Source of the DNA: UBA4416 sp035439445
GTDB lineage: Bacteria > Bacteroidota > Bacteroidia > B-17B0 > Aurantibacillaceae
Assembly (NCBI GenBank): GCA_035439445.1
Contig: DAORKG010000004.1
Location: forward strand, 85,232-149,231
Direction: 5' to 3'
Length of the DNA: 64,000 nucleotides
The notes below the pieces were generated by a model. It worked only from the letters and a program-made list of their open reading frames with translations, made no database searches and was not told where the DNA came from. Of this stretch, positions 1 through 9,573 are shown piece by piece. Made by a program: the position numbers and the translations under genes. The stretch's first letter is position 1, and every line of letters starts with the position of its first letter.

Positions 1-1144
1 TATAAAACACAAGAGTAAGTAAAGCAGACACAAAAAGTTTCGATCTCTTTCCCATGTCTGCCACACTAAATATGGTTCCAATTCCAGTAATGAGTTGAAT
101 GAATACAAACTCAAATTTATCAGGCATAAAGAATGCACATAGTAAAATAATATTTAAAAAATTAAATAGCGAAGTTCTACTATCAAAAAATACTCTAATG
201 AGAATGGGAACTAAGCAAAATGGAATTGCATAAATGTAATTTACATTGTACTTTGCTACAATACTTGTTATCAATATGATTAACATAATGATTAAGAAAA
301 TAAATGTAACATGAGTATTTTGACTAAATATGCTTTTTCTGAAAAATGCCAGAAACAACATCATAATTCCTAGAATTAGTATACAAGCTAATAATTGTCC
401 TAAAATTATACCCATTAGTGGAGTTTTGGTTTCCTGATCTAGTAACTCCTGATTATAACTATTTAGTATATTACTTTTTTCTTCTGTAATAATATCATTC
501 TTGTGTAATATTATCTCACCTTCCTGTATTTTTGACTTGTATATATAACTAGCTTCATCATCTTCTTGACTCATTTCAGCTGACAACGCATCGTCATAAA
601 TAATATTGGGTTTTATTTTTTCAAGGACGTGATTGCTAATGTCTTCGTCTATTTGTTTTGAAACCAAAAATATTTTTATTTTTTCTTTGTCAAATAATTT
701 TTCTTTTTTTGTTAATCTAACTTCATTATTTACCACAACATATAAAATAGTGTCTTGGTAATTTTTATTTATATCAGATGTGTAATAGCCAACATTAAAA
801 ATGCTGTCTAAACAAGATTTTAAGACAGGAAGTTTTGATGCGGGTATTTCTTTAAAATTAGAAATATAATTCTCTGTTTGGACTTTTGTTTTAGTGAAAT
901 AGGCAATTTGTTTTCTTTTCTCTTTTCTTTCCTTAATTAATTCGGAATTTGATTTTTTAATTAAAAAATCAAATGGGGAAATTAAATTATCATTTAACCA
1001 AACATCTCCTATTTTAACTTGAGTAGTTTCAACAGATGTCTTTTTGGGTAATACATATACACATAAAACAACACATACAATGAAGATAATGCCTTTATAC
1101 CACAAGGCATGTTTGTCTCTTATTTTTGTAAATAAACTATTCAC
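1..1144 (-). CDS. 7TM-HD phosphodiesterase, PgpH/YqfF type (N-terminal part, runs off window)
   Basis: About 381 codons read on the minus strand from GTG at 1144 to the window edge. A TAA lies in frame about 30 bases upstream of the GTG and no ATG or TTG is available, so GTG is the start. The N-terminus has a membrane segment (IIFIVCVVLCVYVLP), then a roughly 220-residue extracytoplasmic region (IGDVWLNDNLISPFDF, QEGEIILHKNDIITEE), then repeated membrane helices. This is the arrangement of the 7TMR-HDED extracellular domain plus 7TM region of PgpH-type proteins, which in other bacteria hydrolyse cyclic di-AMP through a C-terminal cytoplasmic HD domain. That catalytic domain would lie left of position 1, so the enzymatic call is inferred from the N-terminal architecture only. 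Confidence 0.72.
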   Translation of the reverse strand, partial: MNSLFTKIRDKHALWYKGIIFIVCVVLCVYVLPKKTSVETTQVKIGDVWLNDNLISPFDFLIKKSNSELIKERKEKRKQIAYFTKTKVQTENYISNFKEIPASKLPVLKSCLDSIFNVGYYTSDINKNYQDTILYVVVNNEVRLTKKEKLFDKEKIKIFLVSKQIDEDISNHVLEKIKPNIIYDDALSAEMSQEDDEASYIYKSKIQEGEIILHKNDIITEEKSNILNSYNQELLDQETKTPLMGIILGQLLACILILGIMMLFLAFFRKSIFSQNTHVTFIFLIIMLIILITSIVAKYNVNYIYAIPFCLVPILIRVFFDSRTSLFNFLNIILLCAFFMPDKFEFVFIQLITGIGTIFSVADMGKRSKLFVSALLTLVFY

Positions 1145-1229
1145 GAAACAAAAGAAAGTAATTTTACTGAATTAAAATTCATCTGAAAAAATGGATTATG
1201 AACAACCTAATATTAATTCTTGGTAAGAA

Positions 1230-3992
1230 TTATCGAACAAGTGTAACATGTCCAACATGTGATTCTTCTTCCTGACTAACAATATTTTTGAACTCACATT
1301 TCCAAACATATACATCATCTGTGCACGGTTGATTTTTAAAGGTGCCATTCCATCCGGCTTCTGTATCATTTGTTTTATAAATCAATTGCCCCCATCTATT
1401 AAATATCATAAAGGTATAGTCTTCAACACCAATAACAATAGGTTTAAACACATCATTTAAGTTATCTTTATTACCCGGAGTAAAGGCATTTGGTATCCAG
1501 AACCTAAATTCAGGTAAAATTTTTATCAATATGGACGAGGTATTTGAACATGCATAGTTATTTGTTACAGTTTGTGTCACATTATAGTCCCCCCATGTAG
1601 CATATGTGTGGAGAGGATTTACTTCGTTGGAGCTTGTTCCGTCTCCAAAATTGTAGTACCAACTCGCAATGTTGGTTTCTACATTTGTATTTGAGAATAA
1701 GATGTCCGGATCAAAAATTGTTATTACTAATGGTGACGCTGTAAAGCTGGATACAGGTGAAGGATTAACAGTAATACTTGATACCGAAATGATTTGACTT
1801 GTGTCTATGCAAAGTGTAGATGTGTAAACCGTAAGTGTATAACCATAAATGCCGGGTGGGGAGAAAATATGTGTTGGACTTGCTTCTACAGATGTTGAAC
1901 CATCGCTAAATTCCCATAGATAAAAAATATTTGATGATGACGTACTAGTATTTGGAAAAGTAATTGACATTGGATCACACCCTAAATTTATTATTGGAGC
2001 TACTGAAGCTACTGGGTTTGGAAAGATGTCGATAGTTTTTGTAATGGTATCATTACATCCATTTTCAAATGCGATTAATGTAACTGGATAATTTCCAGGA
2101 GCATTGAACGTGATGTTTGATACGGTTTGTGCAGAAGAAGTTTGTGTTGAAGCGGCCGAGCCAAAGTTCCATAGTATATTACCTGGAGTTGGAAAAATAG
2201 TGGCATTATTAAATGTAAAATTATTACCATTAAAGCATTGGCCACTTAGTGATGAATATGTAAAATCCGCGATTGGGCTTGGAGCTACTGTAATACTGTT
2301 GACTGAATTCACAAAACTTGTATCAATACAATTTTGATTAGTAGATACAGATAGTGAAAATCCATATACTCCTGCCGGAGAAAATATATGTGTTGGATTT
2401 TGTAAAGTTGAAGTTGTTCCATCACTAAATGTCCATAAATAAGTCATAGGTGTTCCGGCAGTACTTGTATTACTGAATGTAATAACAACAGGATCGCACC
2501 CTGCTTGAGGAAATGTAGCAATAGAGGCGACAGGGCTTTGCCAAACTGTAATGGTTTCAGTTACCGACGCAGAACATCCATTCTTTGTAACATTAAAAGT
2601 CACAGGATAGCTACCAGGTGTATTAAATGTTACATTAGTTACTGTAGGCGTATTAGCGGTTTGAGGGCTAGCATTTGTACCGAAACTCCAATTAATAGTA
2701 CTGTTTCCGGGAAAAGAACCTCCGGCATTAAATGTAAAATTATTACCTAAAAAACATTGTGAGCTTGGTGCAAGATAGTCTGGGAGAATTAATGAATCAA
2801 TGTGAAATACTTCTGTTGTTGTGTCTCCACAAGGGCTACCTGGGTTAACAATTAAAGTTACTGTATATATACCAGGAGCAGGAAATGTGTATGATGGGTT
2901 ATATACGTTTGATGTATCGCTAAGGGTAGTTGGATCGCCAAAATCCCAGTGATATGTTGTACCATTATAACTGTTATTGGCGTACGATACCGTAAACCCG
3001 TTACAATAACCAGTACCTTGTCCATTATTAGTAGTTGTTTGAGATACAATATCTGCTAATACAACAAAAGGACAACTAATCACATTAAATTGAAAATCTC
3101 TATGATGTGTAGCCAACAAAACACCATTTCTATATTCTTCAACACATACACCTACTACCCATTGACCTAAGATATTGGGGACCCCATTCAAGAATCCTGT
3201 ACTTGAATTAATATTTATTGCAGGATTAGATGCCATTGGATAAGACGCAGAGTATGGGGCTAAAAAAGGAACACCAACATAAGGGGGTGCAGTATTTACA
3301 GATGGACATGTTAAAGGAGGAGATGAACATTGAGACCCACCTATAGCTGGAGGACTTCCTATTACGGGGCAACAACCATCTAGTCCATTAAACGGGCTAC
3401 ACAAACTATAAACTAACGAATCACCGTCTGGGTCAGTTGCAACATGATCAAAACTAATTGGTATACCACTACATATATAAATTGGAGGACGATTTGTAAA
3501 ACGCGGAGAACTGTTTATGACAGCCATTTCCGGACCTGGAATATGTTCCCAATAAGTTGTCCCAACTCCTCCCGGATTTACTAAATTTAAAATGGTTCCA
3601 TTTCTACAGCAACGCTGATAGGCTATATAATAACCACCGGTTAATGGAGGCAAGTTTACAGTGGTTTCATATAAACCTTCCTCTACGCATGCATTCCCTT
3701 GCGCGGTGGGGGCACATGGACTATTATTAGTTGCCGGAACCTGCGAGTTATTTAATAAACTTACCTGTAGGGTGGTAACAACATTTCCATTAGCATCAAA
3801 AACAGTAAGAAAAGCGGGATTATCTAATTGAGGAATTCCATTAAGACAGTCTCGGTAAACTTTCATAAATATTTTGTAGTTGTTACCGCCCAAATAATCA
3901 TAATAAATTTCACCTCCAACAATATGAGTGGCATCTGCTATTTTTGATAGTAGAAAAAGAAATAAAAACAGATATGTTTTTAACCAATTAAT
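1230..3992 (-). CDS. Secreted PKD-domain protein with T9SS type B sorting domain; apparent ATT start
   Basis: Predicted cell-surface or secreted protein of about 920 residues exported by the type IX system. The first TTG in frame is at 3893, but the frame stays open upstream and encodes a convincing signal peptide (NWLKTYLFLFLFLLSKIADA) followed by THIVGGEIYYDYLGGNNYK, the usual mature N-terminus of this Bacteroidota family. There is no ATG, GTG or TTG in that extension; ATT at 3992 is the best-placed start and an in-frame TAA lies at 4005-4007. Several PKD/Ig-like repeats occupy the middle (YHWDFGD, ILWNFGS, SWYYNFGDGTSSNE). The last ~85 residues (IPNAFTPGNKDNLNDVF, FNRWGQLIYK, HVGHVTLVR) form the type B sorting domain. 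The start lies 6 bases after the stop of the upstream T9SS gene, so the two are probably co-transcribed. Confidence 0.8.
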   Translation of the reverse strand: MNWLKTYLFLFLFLLSKIADATHIVGGEIYYDYLGGNNYKIFMKVYRDCLNGIPQLDNPAFLTVFDANGNVVTTLQVSLLNNSQVPATNNSPCAPTAQGNACVEEGLYETTVNLPPLTGGYYIAYQRCCRNGTILNLVNPGGVGTTYWEHIPGPEMAVINSSPRFTNRPPIYICSGIPISFDHVATDPDGDSLVYSLCSPFNGLDGCCPVIGSPPAIGGSQCSSPPLTCPSVNTAPPYVGVPFLAPYSASYPMASNPAININSSTGFLNGVPNILGQWVVGVCVEEYRNGVLLATHHRDFQFNVISCPFVVLADIVSQTTTNNGQGTGYCNGFTVSYANNSYNGTTYHWDFGDPTTLSDTSNVYNPSYTFPAPGIYTVTLIVNPGSPCGDTTTEVFHIDSLILPDYLAPSSQCFLGNNFTFNAGGSFPGNSTINWSFGTNASPQTANTPTVTNVTFNTPGSYPVTFNVTKNGCSASVTETITVWQSPVASIATFPQAGCDPVVITFSNTSTAGTPMTYLWTFSDGTTSTLQNPTHIFSPAGVYGFSLSVSTNQNCIDTSFVNSVNSITVAPSPIADFTYSSLSGQCFNGNNFTFNNATIFPTPGNILWNFGSAASTQTSSAQTVSNITFNAPGNYPVTLIAFENGCNDTITKTIDIFPNPVASVAPIINLGCDPMSITFPNTSTSSSNIFYLWEFSDGSTSVEASPTHIFSPPGIYGYTLTVYTSTLCIDTSQIISVSSITVNPSPVSSFTASPLVITIFDPDILFSNTNVETNIASWYYNFGDGTSSNEVNPLHTYATWGDYNVTQTVTNNYACSNTSSILIKILPEFRFWIPNAFTPGNKDNLNDVFKPIVIGVEDYTFMIFNRWGQLIYKTNDTEAGWNGTFKNQPCTDDVYVWKCEFKNIVSQEEESHVGHVTLVR

Positions 3993-3997
3993 AGTTA

Positions 3998-6814
3998 TTA
4001 ATTTTTAAATACTTCAAAAAAGCCCTTTAAAATTCTTCCATCAGAAACATTGACGATATAAAAATAGGTACCATCAGCTACATTTGGTGACCAATCATTC
4101 TTATAATCATCATTGCTGTAGAGTTTATTCCCCCATCTATTGTATACAATTAACGATGAACCAGGAAAATTGTTTAGCCCATTAATTTTAAAGTAATCAT
4201 TAACGCCATCTCCATTAGGCGTTACAACGTTAGGAGCCAGAATATCACAATCTATACTATTAATATCGATGGTTAATGTATCTGCATATAAACATTGATC
4301 TTTTACAATTATCGTGTATGATCCTGTACTTGGGGTTAAACTTTGGGTAAAATAATACGTATAGTAAGCTGTGTCATGAGGAATAATTCCTCCTGATGGA
4401 ATTATCCAACTTATATTGTAAGGTTCGTTACCTCCTACAATCCTTACCGTAATCCCTAATATAGAATCCAAACAAAAAATATTTGGAGAGGTATTAATAA
4501 TTTGTGGAGCTGTGGTTATTAAACTTGGGGTAAATACCACACTGCTTGTACAAGATGGAATGCTTGACCCAACAACTGTATAGGTTGTATTACCAAGAGG
4601 CGATACTACAATTGAATTTGTAGTAGAACCGGTACTCCATGTATAACTGCTAGCTCCTGTTGCACTAACTGTAGTTGATTGTCCAGCGCAGTATGGTGTT
4701 CCGGTAACGCTTAGGGTTGGAGGTGCGGTCACGCTTACTGTATAAACTGCAGTATTTGGGCAAGATGCAGCTGTAGAACTTACAGTATAAGTGGTTGTCA
4801 CTGTTGGAGAAACGACAATAGAAGCGCTAGTTGCTCCAGTATTCCAAACATAAGTTGTTGGGCTTCCAGAAGCAGTTAATGTTGTGCTTTGATTTAAACA
4901 AATAGAATTGTTTCCCGTAATTAAAGGGGTGAAGCCTATCACCGTTACAGTTGTAACAGCTGAGTTTGTACATGCGCCATTAGCACCTATCACAGTGTAT
5001 GTTGTATTTGACGTAGGACTTACAAATAAACTATCATTTACAGCACCATTACTCCAAGTATATGTTGTGGCGCCAGAAGCTATAACTGTTGCTGTAGTTC
5101 CAGCACAAATAAAAGTATTAGTACTCACTACGGTTGGAGTAGAAACGGGATTAACTGTAACAATTTGTGTAACAGGTTTATTGCAAATATCATTAACGGT
5201 TATGGTAAAACTTTGTGAAGAATTTATAGGCCCCGTATTAAATGTGGCGGTATTTACGGCCGGGGCTGTCCAAGTATAAGTATAAGGCGCATAACCATTT
5301 GTTGCTCCAGCATTAAGAATAATGGAGTTTCCTGTACATACTGAGGTATTGTTTTGACCAATAGAAATAGGCACATAGTCATGAATATATAAATTAAATT
5401 TTACAACATTTGATGATAAACATGTTGAAACAGTTGGAGTAACAAAGCTTGTCATAGAAAAAGAAAGAGTATCTGAGCCCTCTGTAATATTATCTTGTAA
5501 TGCCGAAATGTTACAAATCTTAATTGTATCCTGACCTGCAGCAAATATTAATTTTGTTGGCCAAGCAAATGATGTATTTCCGGATTGAATATAATCTGTT
5601 CCTAAAATGGCATTTCCTGTAACTTGAAGATTAAATGAATCCACATTAGCTACATTTCCATTTCTAATAAAATATGCGCAATAGGTATTACAATCTTCAA
5701 CTAAAACAGAATCAGGAATATTGGAGTTAGAATTAGTTGTGTAAACATTTAAAGGAGGTAAGCTACTAAATGAACCGCCTTCTAAAAAAACACCAGAATC
5801 AAAAACATGGTCACCTGCATCTGCTATGGCAATTTTAATGTGATATTTTTCACCACATAAAACTTTGGCTTTAGCTGTTAAAACGGTAGTTAATCCATCA
5901 TAAACACAATTAATAGATCCATTAATATTATCTCTATAGTACGCACAATTTTCAACTAAAACAGAATCAGGAATATTGGAGTTAGAATTAGTTGTGTAAA
6001 CATTTAAAGGAGGTAAGCTACTAAATGAACCGCCTTCTAAAAAAACACCAGAATCAAAAACATGGTCACCTGCATCTGCTATGGCAATTTTAATGTGATA
6101 TTTTTCACCACATAAAACTTTGGCTTTAGCTGTTAAAACGGTAGTTAATCCATCATAAACACAATTAATAGATCCATTAATATTATCTCTATAGTACGCA
6201 CAATTTGAACAAGGGCCGGTAGAAACCCCTCCTGAATTTCCATTATTTACAGTATTAATAGAAATGGGAGTAGTGGTTCCTGGAATTAAAGCAATATTAG
6301 TTTGAGCTAATGGAGTTGTAACTCCGCTAAGTAAAAAAGCAAACGCATCATTTACACCACTGTTAACATAATCGTTATATTCTTCAGAACCAAATACATA
6401 TCTAAATTTAACGGTATCAGATTGAGGAATAAAGTCAAATTCCAAGATGGATGCATCAAAAGTGGAGAATCCGGAAACACCATCTAAATCAGTGTCTCCA
6501 GGTTGAAATTGATCTATACTTTGAAATAGGTTACTCGGACCATTGGGGCCTAATTCGCCCGGAATGGTTCCATTAGACCCACAGGTAAGATAAACACCTT
6601 TTGTTAATCCTAAATTACCACTTGGTGTTGAGCTGAATGTCGCTATCATTTCAGGTAAACCAGTGTAGGTAATATTGGAAGCAGTTACTCCGCCACCTAA
6701 TAATACATTTTGTACATATTGGGTTGGGGTTAATGTTGAAGTTGTGATTTGCGATTGAACATCAAAAATCAAGCTTACTAATGAGATGAAAACTAGAGTT
6801 ATTTTTTTCTTCAT
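3998..6814 (-). CDS. Choice-of-anchor L domain protein, T9SS type B cargo, with internal tandem duplication
   Basis: A 938-residue secreted protein. MKKKITLVFISLVSLIFDVQS is a Sec signal peptide. Residues ~25-375 match the choice-of-anchor L domain (FRYVFGSEEYNDYV, AFAFLLSG, KIAIADAGDHVFDSGVFLEGGSF). Residues ~204-288 and ~289-373 are an exact copy of each other (85 residues, 255 bp). Five or so Ig-like repeats with TYTWSNGA / TTYTVIG signatures follow, and the C-terminal ~85 residues (DILAPNVVTPNGDGVNDYF, VYNRWGNKLYS, GTYFYIVNVSDGR) form a type B sorting domain. A good Bacteroidota promoter precedes it (6820-6850). Likely an adhesin or matrix protein; the ligand is unknown. Confidence 0.88.
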   Translation of the reverse strand: MKKKITLVFISLVSLIFDVQSQITTSTLTPTQYVQNVLLGGGVTASNITYTGLPEMIATFSSTPSGNLGLTKGVYLTCGSNGTIPGELGPNGPSNLFQSIDQFQPGDTDLDGVSGFSTFDASILEFDFIPQSDTVKFRYVFGSEEYNDYVNSGVNDAFAFLLSGVTTPLAQTNIALIPGTTTPISINTVNNGNSGGVSTGPCSNCAYYRDNINGSINCVYDGLTTVLTAKAKVLCGEKYHIKIAIADAGDHVFDSGVFLEGGSFSSLPPLNVYTTNSNSNIPDSVLVENCAYYRDNINGSINCVYDGLTTVLTAKAKVLCGEKYHIKIAIADAGDHVFDSGVFLEGGSFSSLPPLNVYTTNSNSNIPDSVLVEDCNTYCAYFIRNGNVANVDSFNLQVTGNAILGTDYIQSGNTSFAWPTKLIFAAGQDTIKICNISALQDNITEGSDTLSFSMTSFVTPTVSTCLSSNVVKFNLYIHDYVPISIGQNNTSVCTGNSIILNAGATNGYAPYTYTWTAPAVNTATFNTGPINSSQSFTITVNDICNKPVTQIVTVNPVSTPTVVSTNTFICAGTTATVIASGATTYTWSNGAVNDSLFVSPTSNTTYTVIGANGACTNSAVTTVTVIGFTPLITGNNSICLNQSTTLTASGSPTTYVWNTGATSASIVVSPTVTTTYTVSSTAASCPNTAVYTVSVTAPPTLSVTGTPYCAGQSTTVSATGASSYTWSTGSTTNSIVVSPLGNTTYTVVGSSIPSCTSSVVFTPSLITTAPQIINTSPNIFCLDSILGITVRIVGGNEPYNISWIIPSGGIIPHDTAYYTYYFTQSLTPSTGSYTIIVKDQCLYADTLTIDINSIDCDILAPNVVTPNGDGVNDYFKINGLNNFPGSSLIVYNRWGNKLYSNDDYKNDWSPNVADGTYFYIVNVSDGRILKGFFEVFKN
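5696..6205 (-). repeat. Perfect 255-bp tandem duplication
   Basis: 5696-5950 and 5951-6205 are identical base for base by eye. The copies abut directly and the unit is 85 codons, so the frame of the surrounding gene is kept. Each copy holds the end of the choice-of-anchor L domain, from NCAYYRDNINGS to NIPDSVLVE. Zero divergence means either a very recent event or an assembly artefact. Confidence 0.95.
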
Positions 6815-6819
6815 ACTAC

Positions 6820-6850
6820 CAAAAATACTCTATAAACAAGTAATTAACAA
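6820..6850 (-). promoter_or_regulatory. Bacteroidota-type promoter of the choice-of-anchor L gene
   Basis: On the minus strand TTG (6850-6848), 20 bases, then TATTTTTG (6827-6820) match the Bacteroidota -33 / -7 pattern TTG-N(19-21)-TAnnTTTG. The ATG at 6814 follows 5 bases after the -7 element, giving a very short or absent leader. Confidence 0.6.
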
Positions 6851-6936
6851 CTTTTTTAATCACTCAAAATGGGGTCCTAAACAAAAAGTACAATTTTTAA
6901 ATAAAAAAAGTACATTAGTGCCAAAATTCTACAATA

Positions 6937-8322
6937 ATGGAACGAAAAGACATTCAAAGCTATTTAAATTCAAATAAAGAACGATTTTTAAACGAACTTT
7001 TAGATTTGTTAAAAATACCTTCAATCAGTGCAAGAACAGAACATAAAACAGATATGGACAAAACAGCAGAAGCTATTAAGCAACGTTTAATAGAAGCTGG
7101 CGCTGATAAAGTTGAGATTTGTCCTACAAAGGGGTATCCAGTTGTTTATGGCGAAAAAATTATTGATCCTTCAAAACCTACAGTTGTTGTTTATGGACAT
7201 TATGATGTTCAACCGGCAGATCCACTTAATTTATGGGATTCACCACCGTTTGAGCCTGTGATTAAAAAAACAGAGGTTCATCCTGAAGGAGCTATCTTCG
7301 CTCGTGGAGCATGTGATGATAAAGGACAAATGTACATGCATGTGAAGGCTTTTGAAATGATGATGAAAACAAACACATTGCCTTGTAATGTGAAGTTTAT
7401 GATTGAAGGTGAAGAGGAAGTTGGTTCGCCGAGTTTGGGGCCATGGATTATTGAAAATAAAGAAAAATTAAAAGGAGATATTATTTTAATTTCAGATACA
7501 TCTATCATTGCTAATGATATTCCAAGTATCGATAGTGGTTTAAGAGGATTAGCTTACATGGAGGTTGAAGTAACCGGACCAAATAGAGATTTACACAGCG
7601 GTGTTTATGGAGGTGCAGTAGCTAATCCAATTAACATTTTATGTAAGATGATTGCTTCTTGTCATGATGAAAATAACCATATTACTGTTCCTGGTTTTTA
7701 TGATAAAGTTCAAGAATTAAGCGCAGAGGAAAGGGCAGAGATGGCAAAAGCACCATTTAACTTAGAGGAGTATAAAAAAGATTTAGATATTAACGAAGAA
7801 AGAGGAGAGAAAGGCTATTCAACGAATGAGCGTACAGGTATTCGTCCAACCTTAGATGTAAATGGCATTTGGGGTGGTTATACTGGAGAAGGAGCAAAAA
7901 CTGTATTACCTTCAAAAGCATTTGCAAAAATTTCAATGCGTTTAGTACCTAATCAATCATCAAAAGAAATCAGTGATTTATTTATTAAGCATTTTGAAAG
8001 TATTGCACCAAAATCAGTAAAAGTAAAAGTAACTGCTCATCATGGCGGAGAGCCCGTAGTGGTTCCTATTACATCAAAAGGATTTCAAGCGGCAAGTAAA
8101 GCCATGGAAGAAACGTATGGAAAAAAACCTGTACCAACTCGTAGTGGTGGTAGTATTCCTATTGTGGCATTGTTTAAAAAAGAATTAGGAATGGATAGTA
8201 TTTTGTTTGGTTTTGGATTAGATAGCGATGCTTTACATTCGCCAAACGAACATTACGGAGTATTTAATTACTATAAAGGAATTGAAACTATTCCTTTGTT
8301 CTATAAATATTTTACAGCGTAG
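6937..8322 (+). CDS. M20 family dipeptidase (carnosinase/CNDP-like)
   Basis: A 461-residue cytoplasmic metallopeptidase; no signal peptide. Zinc-site motifs of the M20 family are in place: VVYGHYDVQPAD (His88 plus Asp), RGACDDKGQ, IEGEEEVGSPS (general base Glu and ligand Glu), and a late HSPNEHYG histidine. DLHSGVYGG and the ~200-residue insertion between the catalytic halves mark the dimerisation (lid) domain of the CNDP-like branch. It probably cleaves dipeptides imported or produced in the cell. The next gene starts 2 bases after its stop, so the pair is likely an operon. Substrate range cannot be read from sequence. Confidence 0.9.
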   Translation: MERKDIQSYLNSNKERFLNELLDLLKIPSISARTEHKTDMDKTAEAIKQRLIEAGADKVEICPTKGYPVVYGEKIIDPSKPTVVVYGHYDVQPADPLNLWDSPPFEPVIKKTEVHPEGAIFARGACDDKGQMYMHVKAFEMMMKTNTLPCNVKFMIEGEEEVGSPSLGPWIIENKEKLKGDIILISDTSIIANDIPSIDSGLRGLAYMEVEVTGPNRDLHSGVYGGAVANPINILCKMIASCHDENNHITVPGFYDKVQELSAEERAEMAKAPFNLEEYKKDLDINEERGEKGYSTNERTGIRPTLDVNGIWGGYTGEGAKTVLPSKAFAKISMRLVPNQSSKEISDLFIKHFESIAPKSVKVKVTAHHGGEPVVVPITSKGFQAASKAMEETYGKKPVPTRSGGSIPIVALFKKELGMDSILFGFGLDSDALHSPNEHYGVFNYYKGIETIPLFYKYFTA

Positions 8323-8324
8323 TT

Positions 8325-9527
8325 TTGCTTAAAAAAAACATAGCAATTATAGGTGGCGGGCCAGCATCATTGATGCTGGCTTGTTCGTTAGATGCCAGCA
8401 AATTCAACATTTCTATCTATGAGAAAAACATGGCCCTAGGACGCAAGTTTTTAGTAGCAGGAGATGGTGGATTCAACTTAACACACTCAGAAGAAATAGA
8501 GCAGTTTGTAAACCGTTATCATTCAAAACAATTTATCGAGCCATTTTTAAATCATTTTTCAAATACAGATTTTAGACATTGGCTAAAATCTATTGGCATT
8601 GAAACTTATATTGGAACCAGCAAACGCATTTTTCCTGTAAAGGGAGTAAAGCCAATTGAAGTTTTAAATATAATTATATCAGTTCTCAAAAATAATAATA
8701 TTTCAATCCAGTATAATTACGAATGGAAAGGATGGAATAACGAACAGCTTATCTTTCAAACATCAAATAATCAAACAGTAAATATTACACCAGATATTGT
8801 AGTGTTTGCTATGGGAGGAGCAAGCTGGAAAGTAACTGGTAGTTCAGGAGATTGGACTTCTTATTTCGAAGAAAAAGAAATTCAAATCAATTCGTTTTAT
8901 CCATCAAATTGTGCTTATCAAATCGCATGGAATACAGAGTTAATCAAACAAATTTCGGGACAAGCATTAAAAAACTGTGAGTTTTTTTGTGGTAATATGC
9001 ACAAAAAAGGAGAAGCCATTTTAACTGATTTTGGAATTGAAGGAAGTGGTGTTTATGCTTTAAGTAAGGAAATAAGAGAACAGCTAATTCATAATCAAAA
9101 AGCTGAATTATTTATAGATTTCAAACCTGAATTAAGTATAGAGGAAATTCAAAACAGATTAGAGAACAAAGGAAAATTATCGATTAAAGATATATTAGAA
9201 AAAAAGATAAATCTCTCAGACACTCAAATTCAATTGTTAAAATTCTATACAACAAAAGAAGAGTATAACCTGCCTAAACACTTAAGCGAGTTAATTAAAA
9301 AATTCTCTCTTATTTTAAAAGCTTTTGCACCTATTGATGAAGCTATTTCAACTGTTGGGGGAATAGATTTAAAGGAAGTAAACGAGAATTTGGAACTTAA
9401 AAAACTACCAAATCATTATTGTATGGGTGAAATGTTGGATTGGGATGCTCCAACCGGCGGTTATTTGCTTCAGGCTTGTTTTAGTATGGGGAAGTTTCTG
9501 GCAGATAAGTTAAATCAGAAACTTTAA
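8325..9527 (+). CDS. HI0933/BaiN-type FAD flavoprotein
   Basis: A 400-residue flavoprotein of the HI0933-like family (the branch with PP4765). It starts at TTG 8325, two bases after the dipeptidase stop; the next residues LKKNIAIIGGGPASLMLACSLDASKF form the FAD-binding Rossmann motif directly, so no longer N-terminus is expected. Further family marks are GRKFLVAGDGGFNLTHSE, FAMGGASWKVTGSSGDW and the C-terminal GEMLDWDAPTGGYLLQACF motif that closes the FAD site. Members are NAD(P)/FAD oxidoreductases of largely unknown substrate. Context (dipeptidase before, methyltransferase-glycosyltransferase after) does not reveal the reaction. Confidence 0.85.
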   Translation: MLKKNIAIIGGGPASLMLACSLDASKFNISIYEKNMALGRKFLVAGDGGFNLTHSEEIEQFVNRYHSKQFIEPFLNHFSNTDFRHWLKSIGIETYIGTSKRIFPVKGVKPIEVLNIIISVLKNNNISIQYNYEWKGWNNEQLIFQTSNNQTVNITPDIVVFAMGGASWKVTGSSGDWTSYFEEKEIQINSFYPSNCAYQIAWNTELIKQISGQALKNCEFFCGNMHKKGEAILTDFGIEGSGVYALSKEIREQLIHNQKAELFIDFKPELSIEEIQNRLENKGKLSIKDILEKKINLSDTQIQLLKFYTTKEEYNLPKHLSELIKKFSLILKAFAPIDEAISTVGGIDLKEVNENLELKKLPNHYCMGEMLDWDAPTGGYLLQACFSMGKFLADKLNQKL

Positions 9528-9573
9528 AAGTTTAAATTAAACTTGTAAATTAGCTTTCTTAAAAAATTACGTT

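Noticed and set aside
4908..5279. Plus-strand open frame inside the choice-of-anchor L gene
   Set aside because: It is antisense to Ig-like repeats (Thr/Val-rich mirror translation), has no independent start signals and no recognised fold.
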